Source of the DNA: a bacterium
GTDB lineage: Bacteria; BMS3Abin14
Direction: 5' to 3'
NCBI GenBank assembly: GCA_029210545.1
Contig: JARGFV010000003.1
Location: 1 to 50,304, forward strand
Length of the DNA stretch: 50,304 nt
The notes below the pieces were generated by a model. That model was not told the origin of the DNA. It was given only the letters and a program-made list of their open reading frames with translations, and ran no database searches. Each line of letters opens with the position of its first letter. The stretch's first letter is position 1. The position numbers and the translations under genes were made by a program. Below, piece after piece: positions 15,571-24,640 of this stretch.

Positions 15571-16122
15571 ATGGAAAAAGTGTTACCAAGCGCCGTGCTT
15601 GAAACGATCAAAAAAAGGTACAGCTGCCGCAGGTACCGGCCCGATCCCGTTGAAAAGGAGCTCATGGTGCTGCTGGAGGAGGCCATCAAGTGGGCACCGT
15701 CGGCGTGCAACCGTCAGCCATATACATTCCATTTTATCACTGGCAAAGGAACGATCTCCGGGATCGCCGAGGCGGTACCCCTGGGCCCGGCTTCGGTAAA
15801 CGCATGGATAAAGACAGCCCCGGTCATCGTGGCAGCCGTGGGCAAGCCGGAGCTGGTCTGGCACAAGATGACGCAGGTCATCGATACCGATTACCATCGC
15901 ACCGATGCCATCATCGCCATGGACCACCTGTCTCTGGTAGCCGCCGAACTCGGACTTGGAACATGCTGGGTCGGATGGTTTCACCGGAAAAAGGTCGGGA
16001 AGTTCCTGGGCATCCCCAGGAACGAGGAGGTCGTGATCCTCATGACCCTGGGGCACCCGGACAGGGATCCGCCGAAGGAAAGAAAACGCAAGGAGATCAG
16101 CGAATTGATCGCGAGGCGATGA
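15571..16122 (+). CDS. Nitroreductase-family flavoprotein
   Basis: 183 residues from MEKVLPSAVLE. A GGTGAAG ribosome-binding site precedes this ATG, whereas an in-frame ATG at 15556 has none. It shows the FMN-binding RYSCRRYRPDPV, the APSACNRQPYTF segment, and a C-terminal LGLGTCWVGWF followed by MTLGHPDRDPP, all typical of the small FMN nitroreductase fold. By family it reduces nitroaromatics, quinones or similar acceptors with NAD(P)H, as a cytoplasmic dimer. The substrate here cannot be set. No co-transcribed partner is evident. Confidence 0.88.
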   Translation: MEKVLPSAVLETIKKRYSCRRYRPDPVEKELMVLLEEAIKWAPSACNRQPYTFHFITGKGTISGIAEAVPLGPASVNAWIKTAPVIVAAVGKPELVWHKMTQVIDTDYHRTDAIIAMDHLSLVAAELGLGTCWVGWFHRKKVGKFLGIPRNEEVVILMTLGHPDRDPPKERKRKEISELIARR

Positions 16123-16242
16123 ATAAACAGCGTACGTGCGTGAAGCGTAATAGCGTGAACGCGAAAAAAGCCCGGGCACTGACGAAAAAATCACCCACTC
16201 ACTTACGGACCTGCGCACTCACGGACGCACGGACAAACGAGC

Positions 16243-17106
16243 CTACCCTACCTGCAGGAATATCCTCTTGAGGGTATTGCCGTACCTCTCGTGAAACTGT
16301 TCTTTTTCCTTTGGGTTCATCTTCGCCAGACGATGCATGATGAACCGTTTGGCGGCTGCCCGGATGTCCGGATGAAGAGTCGGACTCAGGGTGACCTCGA
16401 TGAGATCCCCCATGAGCAGCGCCGGAAGGAGAGCGTGAACAGCCCTTGGCGGCGAATAAGGGTTGAAGGCCAGGGCCTTTTTTACCGGGTACCTCGCCGA
16501 CCACCTGGGGTGCACACTGATCTCTTCCAGAACCTCTGCCGCTGTGGGCCTTAACGAGGCCATCTTTATGACCATCTCCTCGATGGTCTTCGGATTGTTG
16601 AGAAGGTTGCGGATCACCGAAGGGTTCTGTTCCCTGACAAGGCTCTCCAGGGTATCCATGCTGGGCTTTCGAGCCATGGATTTTCTTACCCCAAGAGGGA
16701 TGTAATCCTGCGCCGGATGGCGGCTCTCAAGCTCTTCGGTGTGATAGATCCGCTTGTGAGGTGTCACGTCGGTCATAAGGGCCACGACCTCGTCAAACTG
16801 GTACCGGCGGCTTTTCTGCAGCACATCGCTCATGAAATCATTTCCCGCGTGTGCGGCCAGGGCTCTGGCATCACCAACGTGCTGAAGGTACTCAGTGTAA
16901 CCCGGTTTTCTGAGGCTCGCTCCCATGATCAGTTCGCGCAGGAGGAACGGGGCGACATCGGCCCCTACCCTGTGCATCTCCCGGCCCAGGAGGTGCAGGA
17001 TCATGGAATGGTTATGGGCCCCGGCAGCCTCACGGACCATGTCGCCCGCTCTCTGTCCCACTTTGCGGACGAGAAGGACACGCATTATCCTCAAGAAGTT
17101 TTTCAT
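16243..17106 (-). CDS. Conserved helical hypothetical protein (HEAT-like)
   Basis: The 287-residue protein is almost entirely alpha-helical, with no signal peptide and no membrane segment beyond a weak N-terminal hydrophobic patch. The C-terminal half has short repeating helical units containing 'NPSVIRNLLNNPKT', 'MASLRPTAAEVLEEI' and 'TLSPTLHPDIRAAAKRFI', resembling HEAT or leucine-rich variant repeats. Such repeats usually bind other proteins. I do not recognise a named family. It is transcribed divergently from the kinase-like gene at 17490, with structured repeat copy 3 between them. Confidence 0.7.
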   Translation of the reverse strand: MKNFLRIMRVLLVRKVGQRAGDMVREAAGAHNHSMILHLLGREMHRVGADVAPFLLRELIMGASLRKPGYTEYLQHVGDARALAAHAGNDFMSDVLQKSRRYQFDEVVALMTDVTPHKRIYHTEELESRHPAQDYIPLGVRKSMARKPSMDTLESLVREQNPSVIRNLLNNPKTIEEMVIKMASLRPTAAEVLEEISVHPRWSARYPVKKALAFNPYSPPRAVHALLPALLMGDLIEVTLSPTLHPDIRAAAKRFIMHRLAKMNPKEKEQFHERYGNTLKRIFLQVG

Positions 17107-17232
17107 CGATCGGTCTCTGACATTGGTGACCTTACAAAAAGTTCCCCCTTAACTTTCTGCGACCCTGTCAACGCTGAGACTAACAGGCTCCCCTTTTCAT
17201 TGCAATGGAACACCAGAATTAAGAATTAAGGT

Positions 17233-17390
17233 TTGATGACTTCGCAAAAAGCCATCAACGCGCCCCGCGCGGGGCGCCCAAATCAATGACTCACCCCATA
17301 AGTCATTGATTTGTAAGGAAAGGGGAAACCACGCTTTTCCCTTTCCGTGGAGCGAAAAGTCCCGGATTGGACTTTTTGCGACTCTATCAA
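17233..17390 (-). repeat. Structured intergenic repeat, copy 3 (reverse orientation)
   Basis: This is the only copy inverted relative to the others. Read on the plus strand it begins TTGATGACTTCGCAAAAAG and ends CTTTTTGCGACTCTATCAA, with the four hairpins in reverse order. It lies in a divergent intergenic region between a minus-strand gene starting at 17106 and a plus-strand gene starting at 17490, so here it cannot be a simple downstream terminator. Confidence 0.9.
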
Positions 17391-17489
17391 GGTTTGCACC
17401 ATGAGGTTTCACAGAGTTAAACTTAACCAGGGATAGGGATGGAGTATAAACCCGGAACTCAAAACCCAAAACCCGGAGGGAGCGAGCCC

Positions 17490-19094
17490 ATGAACCTTCC
17501 CACGGAAAAGGTCATCGAAGAGCTCTCAAGGCCTGAAGCCTACCCGTACCCGGTGGATAAGGTCGAGATCGTACAGACGCACATATCGATCGTATTCCTC
17601 GCCGGCGACAGGGTCTACAAGGTCAAAAAACCCGTGGATTTCGGGTTCCTGGACTTTACCACCCTGGAAAAGAGAAGAAAGTTTTGCCATGAAGAGCTCC
17701 GTCTTAACCGGAGACTCAGCCCCGGAATGTATCTCAAAGTGGTCGCAGTAACACAGGGCCCTGTTGGCCTTCGCTTCGGCGACATCGATCTGACCGATGA
17801 AATTGAATCGACGCCGGAAACCGCTCTTGATTACGCGGTTGTCATGGAGCGCCTGGACGAGGAGATGATGCTTTCCGAACTGCTGGCACGCGGTGAAGCC
17901 GACGCGGGTCTCATTGTGAGCATCGCCCGGCGGATCGCGGAGTTCCACCAGAAATCTGAAACTTCCCCTTATATTACCAGAATCGGTGGGACCCGGGCAG
18001 TCAAGTTCAACACTGAAGAGGATTTCCAGCAAATCGAATCTTACATAGGGCAAACCCTGGAAAGCTTCACCTATGAGCGTATTGCCGATTTCACACGAAC
18101 CTTCATGGAGGTCAATACCAGCCTGTTTGCCAGCAGGGAAGAGGAAGGCTGGATCAGGGATGGCCACGGTGACCTTCACACCCAGCATATCTGCCTTGGA
18201 GAAATCATCCAGATATTCGACTGCATCGAGTTCAACGAGAGGTTACGGTTCGGTGATGTCCTTGCGGATGCGGCCTTCCTGGCAATGGATCTCGAAAGGC
18301 TCGGTTTCACAGAACTGGCGGAACGTTACTCAGAAGCGTACCTGGTGAACATGGGACAGGAGGATCAGACCCCCCTGTTTAACTTTTACTGCTGTTACAG
18401 GGCTGTTGTCCGGGGCAAGGTTGAGGGTTTCCGTTCCAGCGACTCCAACATCACCGAAGACGACGCTGCCTCAGCTCGTGAAAGCGCCCGAACCTTCCAC
18501 CGGTTGGCCGAAAAGTACGCTCGGGCAGTTCTCCCCCCGACCATGATCCTTGGCTGCGGCCTCATGGGATCCGGAAAAACCACCCTTGCTGCAGGGCTGA
18601 CGGAACTCCTCGACATCGAGATCCTCTCCTCCGACAGGATCAGGAAGGAATTGGCGGGGGTTGAACCCACCAACAGGCGCCGCGTGCCGTTCTGTGCGGA
18701 TATCTATTCCAGGGAATATACCGACTTGACCTATTCCATGATGCACGAACGGGCCCTGGATTCCCTCAAGAGGGGGCAGAGCCTCTTTCTGGACGCCAGC
18801 TACATGGAACCGGGGATGAGGTTCAGGGCCGCCGAGACTGCCCGGAAAGCCGGAGCGCGTTTTCTTATATTCTATCTAAAGGCGGATGAGGACACCTTGC
18901 GGTCCCGGCTGCAGGCGAGGGAGGGACAGATCGGAACGATCTCGGACGGACGTGAGGAGATCCTGTCCGACCAGGCAGCCGCGTTTGTCGAACCTTATGA
19001 ATTTCCAAAGGGAACGGTTTTATCCCTGGACGCCTCAACACCGACGGACGAATCGGTCCGAACGGCCTACTGCCGCCTGCTTCTTTCCAACTGA
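17490..19094 (+). CDS. Phosphotransferase-like plus P-loop kinase fusion protein (COG2187/COG0645)
   Basis: 534 residues from MNLPTEKVIEEL, preceded by GGAGG. The frame is open upstream to 17439, but that region reads as non-coding. The N-terminal ~320 residues resemble the aminoglycoside-phosphotransferase-like fold, with VYKVKKPVDFGFLDF and a catalytic-loop-like DGHGDLHTQHICL followed by IFDCIEFNERLRFGD. The C-terminal ~180 residues are a P-loop kinase with Walker A GLMGSGKTT and a DASYMEPGMR segment. This two-domain protein is common in proteobacteria, often annotated AAA family ATPase, and its substrate is unknown. Cytoplasmic. No partner genes are evident. Confidence 0.85.
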   Translation: MNLPTEKVIEELSRPEAYPYPVDKVEIVQTHISIVFLAGDRVYKVKKPVDFGFLDFTTLEKRRKFCHEELRLNRRLSPGMYLKVVAVTQGPVGLRFGDIDLTDEIESTPETALDYAVVMERLDEEMMLSELLARGEADAGLIVSIARRIAEFHQKSETSPYITRIGGTRAVKFNTEEDFQQIESYIGQTLESFTYERIADFTRTFMEVNTSLFASREEEGWIRDGHGDLHTQHICLGEIIQIFDCIEFNERLRFGDVLADAAFLAMDLERLGFTELAERYSEAYLVNMGQEDQTPLFNFYCCYRAVVRGKVEGFRSSDSNITEDDAASARESARTFHRLAEKYARAVLPPTMILGCGLMGSGKTTLAAGLTELLDIEILSSDRIRKELAGVEPTNRRRVPFCADIYSREYTDLTYSMMHERALDSLKRGQSLFLDASYMEPGMRFRAAETARKAGARFLIFYLKADEDTLRSRLQAREGQIGTISDGREEILSDQAAAFVEPYEFPKGTVLSLDASTPTDESVRTAYCRLLLSN

Positions 19095-19287
19095 GCGAAC
19101 TATTCGAGGAGAAACTCCCTGGCAGGCTTCCGACTTCGCTGAAGCTACGGAGGACAAGCAGGACAGGCGGAACAGGCTGAACCAGCGCCCTGAGAATACT
19201 ATCATCTGTCAAAATCAGCCGTTTTCCACCTACGGTCTCTACCCCGGTCTCTGACACCAGGGGAAGTCTATTATTTTCTAGGAACCT
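19095..19287. other. Short convergent gap with scattered-repeat sequence
   Basis: This gap separates two convergent genes (17490-19094 plus, 19288-19851 minus). It contains CTTCCGACTTCGCTGAAGCTACGGAGGACAAG in pieces at about 19128-19157, a scattered palindromic type common in bacterial intergenic DNA (core CTTCGCTGAAG). No gene or clear terminator is seen. Confidence 0.4.
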
Positions 19288-19851
19288 TTATTTTCTTGGA
19301 ACCCTGTCCTCAGTCTCACTTATCATGTAGGCTACCCGTTCCGGAACGGACATGTACGGGACGTGAAGGAGTTCGATCCCGAATTCATGGTAGACCGTTT
19401 CGAGAGCCTTGTGTATCACGCGGGAAGTTTTGGGGTCTTCTTTCCTGTAGTTCGGATCCGCTTCCATGATCTCATCCGGGATGGGATCGAGGATGAAGGC
19501 AAAGGGTGCATAGTTCGCCGATTTCACCAGCAGCCGGGTGTAATGGAGAAAATCATCTTCATCATGGCGGGTGTGGAAGACATCGACATAGGCTAGTTGG
19601 TCGATGTGACATCTGTCGAGGAAGACATAACCAGGTGTAAGGCCCCGTTCCCGCTGTTTCTGGACGGCATGGACCATGTGCTGGAAAGTCATGAATTCGG
19701 TCCACGGCAGGATCCCTCCCTCTACCTTCAACTGCGTGTCGATAAGATCCCGAGCCACCTCTCGAACAATAGTGTGCCGCTCGGCAAGCAAGTTAATGGT
19801 CGTTGTCTTCCCTGTGCCTGGCCCTCCTGTAATGGATATTTTGGTCGGCAT
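19288..19851 (-). CDS. P-loop ATPase/kinase of the AAA_28 type
   Basis: The 187-residue protein starts MPTKISITGGPGTGKTT, with an AAGGAG ribosome-binding site 6 nt before the ATG. The frame extends upstream to 19926 without support. It has Walker A GGPGTGKTT, then FLDRCHID as the probable Walker B / lid region and a Tyr/Asp-rich C-terminal half (ILDPIPDEIMEADPNYRKED). This resembles the NadR kinase-like / AAA_28 family, small ATPases often annotated ATP-binding protein. The substrate is unknown. It is followed downstream by a convergent gene, so it is probably a single-gene unit. Confidence 0.8.
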   Translation of the reverse strand: MPTKISITGGPGTGKTTTINLLAERHTIVREVARDLIDTQLKVEGGILPWTEFMTFQHMVHAVQKQRERGLTPGYVFLDRCHIDQLAYVDVFHTRHDEDDFLHYTRLLVKSANYAPFAFILDPIPDEIMEADPNYRKEDPKTSRVIHKALETVYHEFGIELLHVPYMSVPERVAYMISETEDRVPRK

Positions 19852-20019
19852 TTTTACTCCTTGATATCCGAGCTTCTCAATACTTTTTTGTGCAAGTTGT
19901 TTACTACTAGAGCGCATCAGATGCAAGGAAGAATCCTGTCACGCAGCCCTCGCTCTATGGAACCGGGGGAGAGGTCAGGAGGCAACCGCATGGTCTCTGA
20001 TACCAAGGGACCGAAAGGG

Positions 20020-21513
20020 CTATGACCGCCCGCTCATTTCCACCTGGGCGAACCACTCGAGGAGGAAAGCCCTGGCGGCATCTTCATCGGGGGGGATCCG
20101 ACCGTCGCCCACCGCCTCAGCCGCCGCCTCTTTGGCTCGGCCGACAAGGGCGCCGGTTTCAAGGTTCAGGAGTTCCATGATCTTCCGTCCGTCAAGGGGC
20201 GAAGCCGGAGCCGGCAGCCTTTCCCTGATCGAAGCGATCCTCTCCCTTAACCTCCCGAGTTCCTCCAGTTTGCCTCGGCGACGCCGCAAGGCCAGGCTGT
20301 CGGACTCGACCAGGTCCAGCAACTTGTCCAGGTGGCTGCCTGACCTGCGGATGAACCTCCCCACGGCACGATCGCTCCACTCGTCCTGATAATGCACCAT
20401 GTGCAGGCGGACGAGACTCTGCACCTCCTTTACCCTGTGCCTGCTGCATTTCAGACGCTTCAGGACATTCCCGGCCGCATCGGCCCCAACAGACTCGTGA
20501 CCGTGGTAAATGTCTCCACCCTCCGCGTGGACCCTTGTCAGGGGCTTTCCGCAATCGTGGAGAAGCGCGGCCCACCTGAGTCCCACATCCGGGGGACACC
20601 GGTCCACGACACGCAAGGTATGCCTGAAAAGATCGGGGAAGTGCCACGGCGTGTCCTGAACGAACCCGACCATGGCCTGGATCTCCGGTGCGACGCTGGA
20701 GAAGGCGCTCCACCTCCCCAGGGGCTCCAATCCGAGGGAGGGTTCCCGGCTCAACAGGATCCGATCCAGTTCCTCACGGATGCGCTCGGGCGCGATCTCC
20801 GGAAGCCGATGGATGGCAGCTCCGACAGCTCGCCCTATCGCGGGATCGAGCCGGTAACCGTTAACCGCCTTGAACCTCGCTGCCCGGAATACCCGCAAGG
20901 GGTCCTCGACAAAGGTGATTTTCCCGGGAAGTGGGGTCTTCAATATGCCGTCATGGAGATCGGCAATTCCGCGACCCGTGGGGTCCAGGACATCGACGGA
21001 ATGGAAAGGGGAATCGAGGGGGGAGCGGATGGGTCCTGGTCCCTTCGGACCCATCCCGGTCAGATCTACATAAAGGGCGTTGAGAGTGAAGTCGCGGGAC
21101 AGGGCATCCGATGTCAGCGGATCAGGGTCCAGGTCCCGGAGCTTTGTCCTGAGCCGGGCCTGGGATAACTCCACCCGGCAGCCTTTGCCGATAACCAGGT
21201 GGGTCCCGAACCTTGGGAAAGAAACGGGCTCTCTCCATTTCCAGGTCCTGGCCATCTCTTCCGCAAGTTTTCCGGCCCCGTCACCATCTCCATCACCGTC
21301 ACCGAAAACCACCAGGTCCCATTCACCGGAGAAACACCCGTGGACCACAAGATCGCGGACGGTACCGCCCACCAGTAAAACACGCAACCCCAGCCGCTTC
21401 GCGAACGGGGCCACATCCCGTACAAGTTCTGTCAGCGGGTCCCTGAAACCGGGAGCTAGATCAACTCTCAGGCTTTTCCTCTTCAGGATCTCCATCAGCA
21501 TTGGCGTCGACAT
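20020..21513 (-). CDS. tRNA nucleotidyltransferase / poly(A) polymerase family with HD domain
   Basis: 497 residues. The N-terminus carries the nucleotidyltransferase motif GGTVRD (49-54) followed by Glu64-Trp-Asp66 (GEWDLVV), then SRDFTLNALY, DPTGRGIADLHDG and EDPLRVFRAARF, the motif series of class II CCA-adding enzymes. A C-terminal HD domain (LLHDCGKPLTR, IYHGHESVGADAA) adds phosphohydrolase activity in related enzymes. It adds or repairs tRNA 3' CCA in the cytoplasm. Oddities: the usual first catalytic Asp is Glu, and it is followed by a GDGDGDGDG tract. The ATG at 21513 has GGGAG 5-6 nt upstream and overlaps the histidine kinase end by 53 nt, so the two are coupled. Confidence 0.9.
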   Translation of the reverse strand: MSTPMLMEILKRKSLRVDLAPGFRDPLTELVRDVAPFAKRLGLRVLLVGGTVRDLVVHGCFSGEWDLVVFGDGDGDGDGAGKLAEEMARTWKWREPVSFPRFGTHLVIGKGCRVELSQARLRTKLRDLDPDPLTSDALSRDFTLNALYVDLTGMGPKGPGPIRSPLDSPFHSVDVLDPTGRGIADLHDGILKTPLPGKITFVEDPLRVFRAARFKAVNGYRLDPAIGRAVGAAIHRLPEIAPERIREELDRILLSREPSLGLEPLGRWSAFSSVAPEIQAMVGFVQDTPWHFPDLFRHTLRVVDRCPPDVGLRWAALLHDCGKPLTRVHAEGGDIYHGHESVGADAAGNVLKRLKCSRHRVKEVQSLVRLHMVHYQDEWSDRAVGRFIRRSGSHLDKLLDLVESDSLALRRRRGKLEELGRLRERIASIRERLPAPASPLDGRKIMELLNLETGALVGRAKEAAAEAVGDGRIPPDEDAARAFLLEWFAQVEMSGRS

Positions 21514-23722
21514 CTGCTCTCCCGTTCATGGAGAGGGTCTTACTCCGGCCCAACAGGTAGTTGATCCTGTAGAGGATATCCTGCTGGTCGAACGGCTTGG
21601 TGATATGCTCGTCCGCGCCAACCTCGAAAACCCTCTTGGCCACTTCTTTCCCGCCGGCCGCTGAAACAACCAGGATCGGTATATGTCTCACATCAGCGTC
21701 CTTGCGGACCCTTCGGCAGACTTCATACCCGTCCATTTCGGGCATCATGAGGTCCAGCATGATCAGGTCGACATTGTGCTTCCTTGCGTACTGGATCACC
21801 TTGGTAGAATCGGAAGTATAATGAACCCTGTACCCCTCCCTGGGCAGGATCATCTTCATCATCTTGAGAAACGCTTCGTCATCATCGACCACCAGGATCT
21901 TTTCACCTCCACCCCTGGGGGTTGTTCGCACTGCCTCGCCTCCCGCTCCCCTTGAAGACTCCGGCTCCTTGATCTTCTCGGACTCTCCGGTGGGCATGAG
22001 GATAAGGAACGCCGTTCCACGCCCTTCCTCGCTCTCCACGAAGACCTTCCCGTTGTGAGCCATGACGATCTCCCGGACGATGGAAAGCCCGAGTCCGGAA
22101 CCGCCGTAGCGACGGGTCGACGAGCTGTCGACCTGGTAGAACCGCTCGAAGACCTGGTCCAGGCGATCTTTCGGGATCCCGATACCGTTGTCTGCGACCC
22201 TGAGCTCGATGAAATCACTCTTGGAGCTGGCGTGGATCTCGATCCTCCCGCCGGAAGGCGTGAACTTCAGGGCGTTGTCGAGGAGGTTCTGAAACACCTG
22301 GAGCATCTTCTGAAAATCCCAGTATACTTTGGGCATATCTTCTTCGGCATGGATCTCGACGGAGATGTTCTTCTCCTCGTACTTGGGACGGAAGTTCTCC
22401 ACTGCCTTGTCGATGAGGTTGTCGGGAGTGATACCCTGCCTGTGAAGCTTGAACTCTCCGGACTCTATCTTCGTCAGGTCAAGAAGGTCCTCGATAAGCC
22501 CGAGCTGGCTGTTCCCCTGCTCCTTGACCACGGCGATGATATCCCTCAGTTCCCTGCTCGGGTTCCCGTAGTTTTTATCCAGGACCAGGGAGAGGTACCC
22601 GTTGATGACTGTCAGCGGTGTCCTCAGCTCGTGGGACATGATTGACAGGAACTTGTTCTTGACCTCGTTGGCTCTCTGGAGCTCCGTGTTCATGGTTTTA
22701 AGGACGTTATAGTTCTCCTGGAGCTTGCTTTGGGCCTCTTCCAGTTCAGCCGCCGTGGACTGGAGCTGCACATAGGATGCCTGGAGCTCCTCGTTGGCCG
22801 ATTCAAGTTCCAGGTACTTCCTGTTCACCTCCTCCTGCTTGTCCCTGAGCGCCCTCATCCGGTCCTTCACCCTGCGTTCCAGGTTCTCATTGAGGTCCTC
22901 GAGCTCGAGCTTCTTCTGGTGGAGGCGCTTTTCCCGGTTCGACAGCACTTCAGCCATGTAATTGAAGCGCTCAGCCAGGATCGAAAGTTCGTCGCGGCCT
23001 TTCATCTCGATCCTGTGGTCGTAGTTGCCCTTGACGATAGCTTCGGTTCCCCGGCTCAACTGGCGGATGGGCTTCGTCATGGTGGAAGCCAGCAAGATAA
23101 TACCCAGCAGAACGAACAGGGTCGTCACGATGATCGTCGCGTCGTGAGTCCGTTTGATGCGCACGATATTGTTGTTCACCTTATCGTTGATGTGATCGAT
23201 CATGAGAGCGAGGATGTCCCCCAGGTCATTAACGTGGTTGTGATAGATTTCCATAGTCGTCACCATCTCGGTGACGACCATGCCGATGGTTTTTTTGACC
23301 TCTCCCGTGACCAGGATGCTTGTGAGCATGATCAGGTCACCGAAAGTGCCTTCCATCTTCCGGGTGATGATGCCGAGGTTCCTGACCAGACGTTCAGGCT
23401 GCTCGTGACAAACTCCACAGCTCTGGGTTACCAGCGCGCCCGACATGATCTCATCTTCCATTATTCTCATCTTGTTCTTGATACGATCGACATCGTCGAT
23501 GAGTCCGCGGACATCCTCCTCCCCGTAACGGACATGCTCGATCCCCTTGACGGTCTCCAGGACCATCAGATCCAGTTCGTTGATCGTCCGCGCAACCCGG
23601 TCGATGAGGAACCGTGCCTTGTTCATGGTGTAAAGCTGCCCCATGATGTTGGATACAAGTCCGCTGCCGAGGAGAACGACGACAAAGATGGATACAAGCC
23701 CGGTGATGATTCTTTTCTTCAA
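21461..23722 (-). CDS. Hybrid sensor histidine kinase with periplasmic heme motif
   Basis: 753 residues. Membrane helices lie at about 5-27 and 196-214 and enclose a helical periplasmic domain with Cys102-Gly-Val-Cys105-His106, a c-type heme motif. It is followed by HAMP (216-268), a long coiled coil (268-355), HisKA with His364 (SHELRTP), the ATP-binding domain (NALKFT about 484, DNGIGI 511, GSGLGLS 541) and a receiver domain with phospho-acceptor Asp657 (LIMLDLMMPEMDG) and Lys709. It should autophosphorylate and pass phosphate to its own receiver; the final output is not in the window. The heme motif suggests sensing of redox state or a gas such as NO, CO or O2. It lies 18 nt after the PhnD-like binding-protein gene, a probable co-sensor. 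Confidence 0.93.
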   Translation of the reverse strand: MKKRIITGLVSIFVVVLLGSGLVSNIMGQLYTMNKARFLIDRVARTINELDLMVLETVKGIEHVRYGEEDVRGLIDDVDRIKNKMRIMEDEIMSGALVTQSCGVCHEQPERLVRNLGIITRKMEGTFGDLIMLTSILVTGEVKKTIGMVVTEMVTTMEIYHNHVNDLGDILALMIDHINDKVNNNIVRIKRTHDATIIVTTLFVLLGIILLASTMTKPIRQLSRGTEAIVKGNYDHRIEMKGRDELSILAERFNYMAEVLSNREKRLHQKKLELEDLNENLERRVKDRMRALRDKQEEVNRKYLELESANEELQASYVQLQSTAAELEEAQSKLQENYNVLKTMNTELQRANEVKNKFLSIMSHELRTPLTVINGYLSLVLDKNYGNPSRELRDIIAVVKEQGNSQLGLIEDLLDLTKIESGEFKLHRQGITPDNLIDKAVENFRPKYEEKNISVEIHAEEDMPKVYWDFQKMLQVFQNLLDNALKFTPSGGRIEIHASSKSDFIELRVADNGIGIPKDRLDQVFERFYQVDSSSTRRYGGSGLGLSIVREIVMAHNGKVFVESEEGRGTAFLILMPTGESEKIKEPESSRGAGGEAVRTTPRGGGEKILVVDDDEAFLKMMKMILPREGYRVHYTSDSTKVIQYARKHNVDLIMLDLMMPEMDGYEVCRRVRKDADVRHIPILVVSAAGGKEVAKRVFEVGADEHITKPFDQQDILYRINYLLGRSKTLSMNGRADVDANADGDPEEEKPES

Positions 23723-23740
23723 ACCTTTACGCTCCTGGTT

Positions 23741-24640
23741 CTAATTGAGGATCTTCATCTGCTTGAGGATATGGCCGCTTTCTTTCACGACCTCCCGGAC
23801 TTCTCCGAAGTCCCCCGTGGAAGCGGGGACGAACCGGGCGGCTCCAAACATTTTGAGGACCTCCTGCCCTTCCTTGCTGGATGACATCCTCAAGAATACG
23901 GACCGCATCGCTTCCCGGACCTCGTCCGGTGTCTCAGCCTTCATACAGAGGGTGGCGTCAGGGAAATGTCCCCCCGAGTACAGGATTTCTATCTTGCCGG
24001 CGAGTTCCGGTTTTTTCTGGAGGAGTTCCTCGTATATCGTGTTCTTGGCGGCGCCCATCTCGACCATGTCGTTGGCCACCATCCAGATCGCCGCGTCGTG
24101 GCTGCCTGAATACTGTATACTTGAAAAAAATTCGGCCGGTTCGTTGACCCCCGCCTTTTTCAGAAGCGCCAGGGGAAAAAAGTACCCGGCCGAAGTGTAA
24201 GGGCTCACGAAAACGAAGGAACGGTTTTTCCAGGTACTCACATCACGGGTAATGGGTGTCCCGGACCGTTTGAAGATGTAGGATCGGTAAAAGGTCTCCC
24301 CCGACGGCCATTCGGGCCGGATCAGGGGAACGAGACCATGGTTCTCAATGCCGAGGGCGGCCACAAAGCTGCCCAGAAAGGCGCCATCCGCCCTCCTTTC
24401 GTCAAGAGCCCTGATCACCTCTCCGTATCCGCCGAGGACTTCGAACCTCACATCCATGGGCAGCAGGGAAGAGGTGTAATCGCGAAGATATTGGTACTTT
24501 CGCTCCTGCTCGAAAATGTTCCGCTCCGGGACCAGGAGGATCCGCAGGGTTATTTTCCCTTCGGCCGCCGCCCATGAGAGGGACGCGGTAAGAAGAAAGG
24601 CACCGAGGGCCAGGACAGCGATCCTACGCAACCGTTTCAA
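23741..24640 (-). CDS. PhnD-like periplasmic substrate-binding protein
   Basis: 299 residues from a TTG start at 24640 that has GGGAG 7-8 nt upstream and overlaps the stop of the DUF362 gene by 17 nt. The signal peptide (KRLRRIAVLALGAFLLTASLSWA) is clear from this start. The ORF is open upstream to 24880, but that part is the other gene's frame. The body matches phosphonate/phosphite-type (PhnD, SBP_bac family) binding proteins: LRILLVPE, GGYGEVIRALDERRADGAF, YRSYIFKR, SPYTSAGYFFPLALLK, SSIQYSGSHDAAIWMVANDMVEMGA. No ABC transporter genes accompany it. Instead it precedes a sensor kinase, as AioX precedes AioS in arsenite sensing, so a ligand-presenting role is likely. Confidence 0.88.
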   Translation of the reverse strand: MKRLRRIAVLALGAFLLTASLSWAAAEGKITLRILLVPERNIFEQERKYQYLRDYTSSLLPMDVRFEVLGGYGEVIRALDERRADGAFLGSFVAALGIENHGLVPLIRPEWPSGETFYRSYIFKRSGTPITRDVSTWKNRSFVFVSPYTSAGYFFPLALLKKAGVNEPAEFFSSIQYSGSHDAAIWMVANDMVEMGAAKNTIYEELLQKKPELAGKIEILYSGGHFPDATLCMKAETPDEVREAMRSVFLRMSSSKEGQEVLKMFGAARFVPASTGDFGEVREVVKESGHILKQMKILN

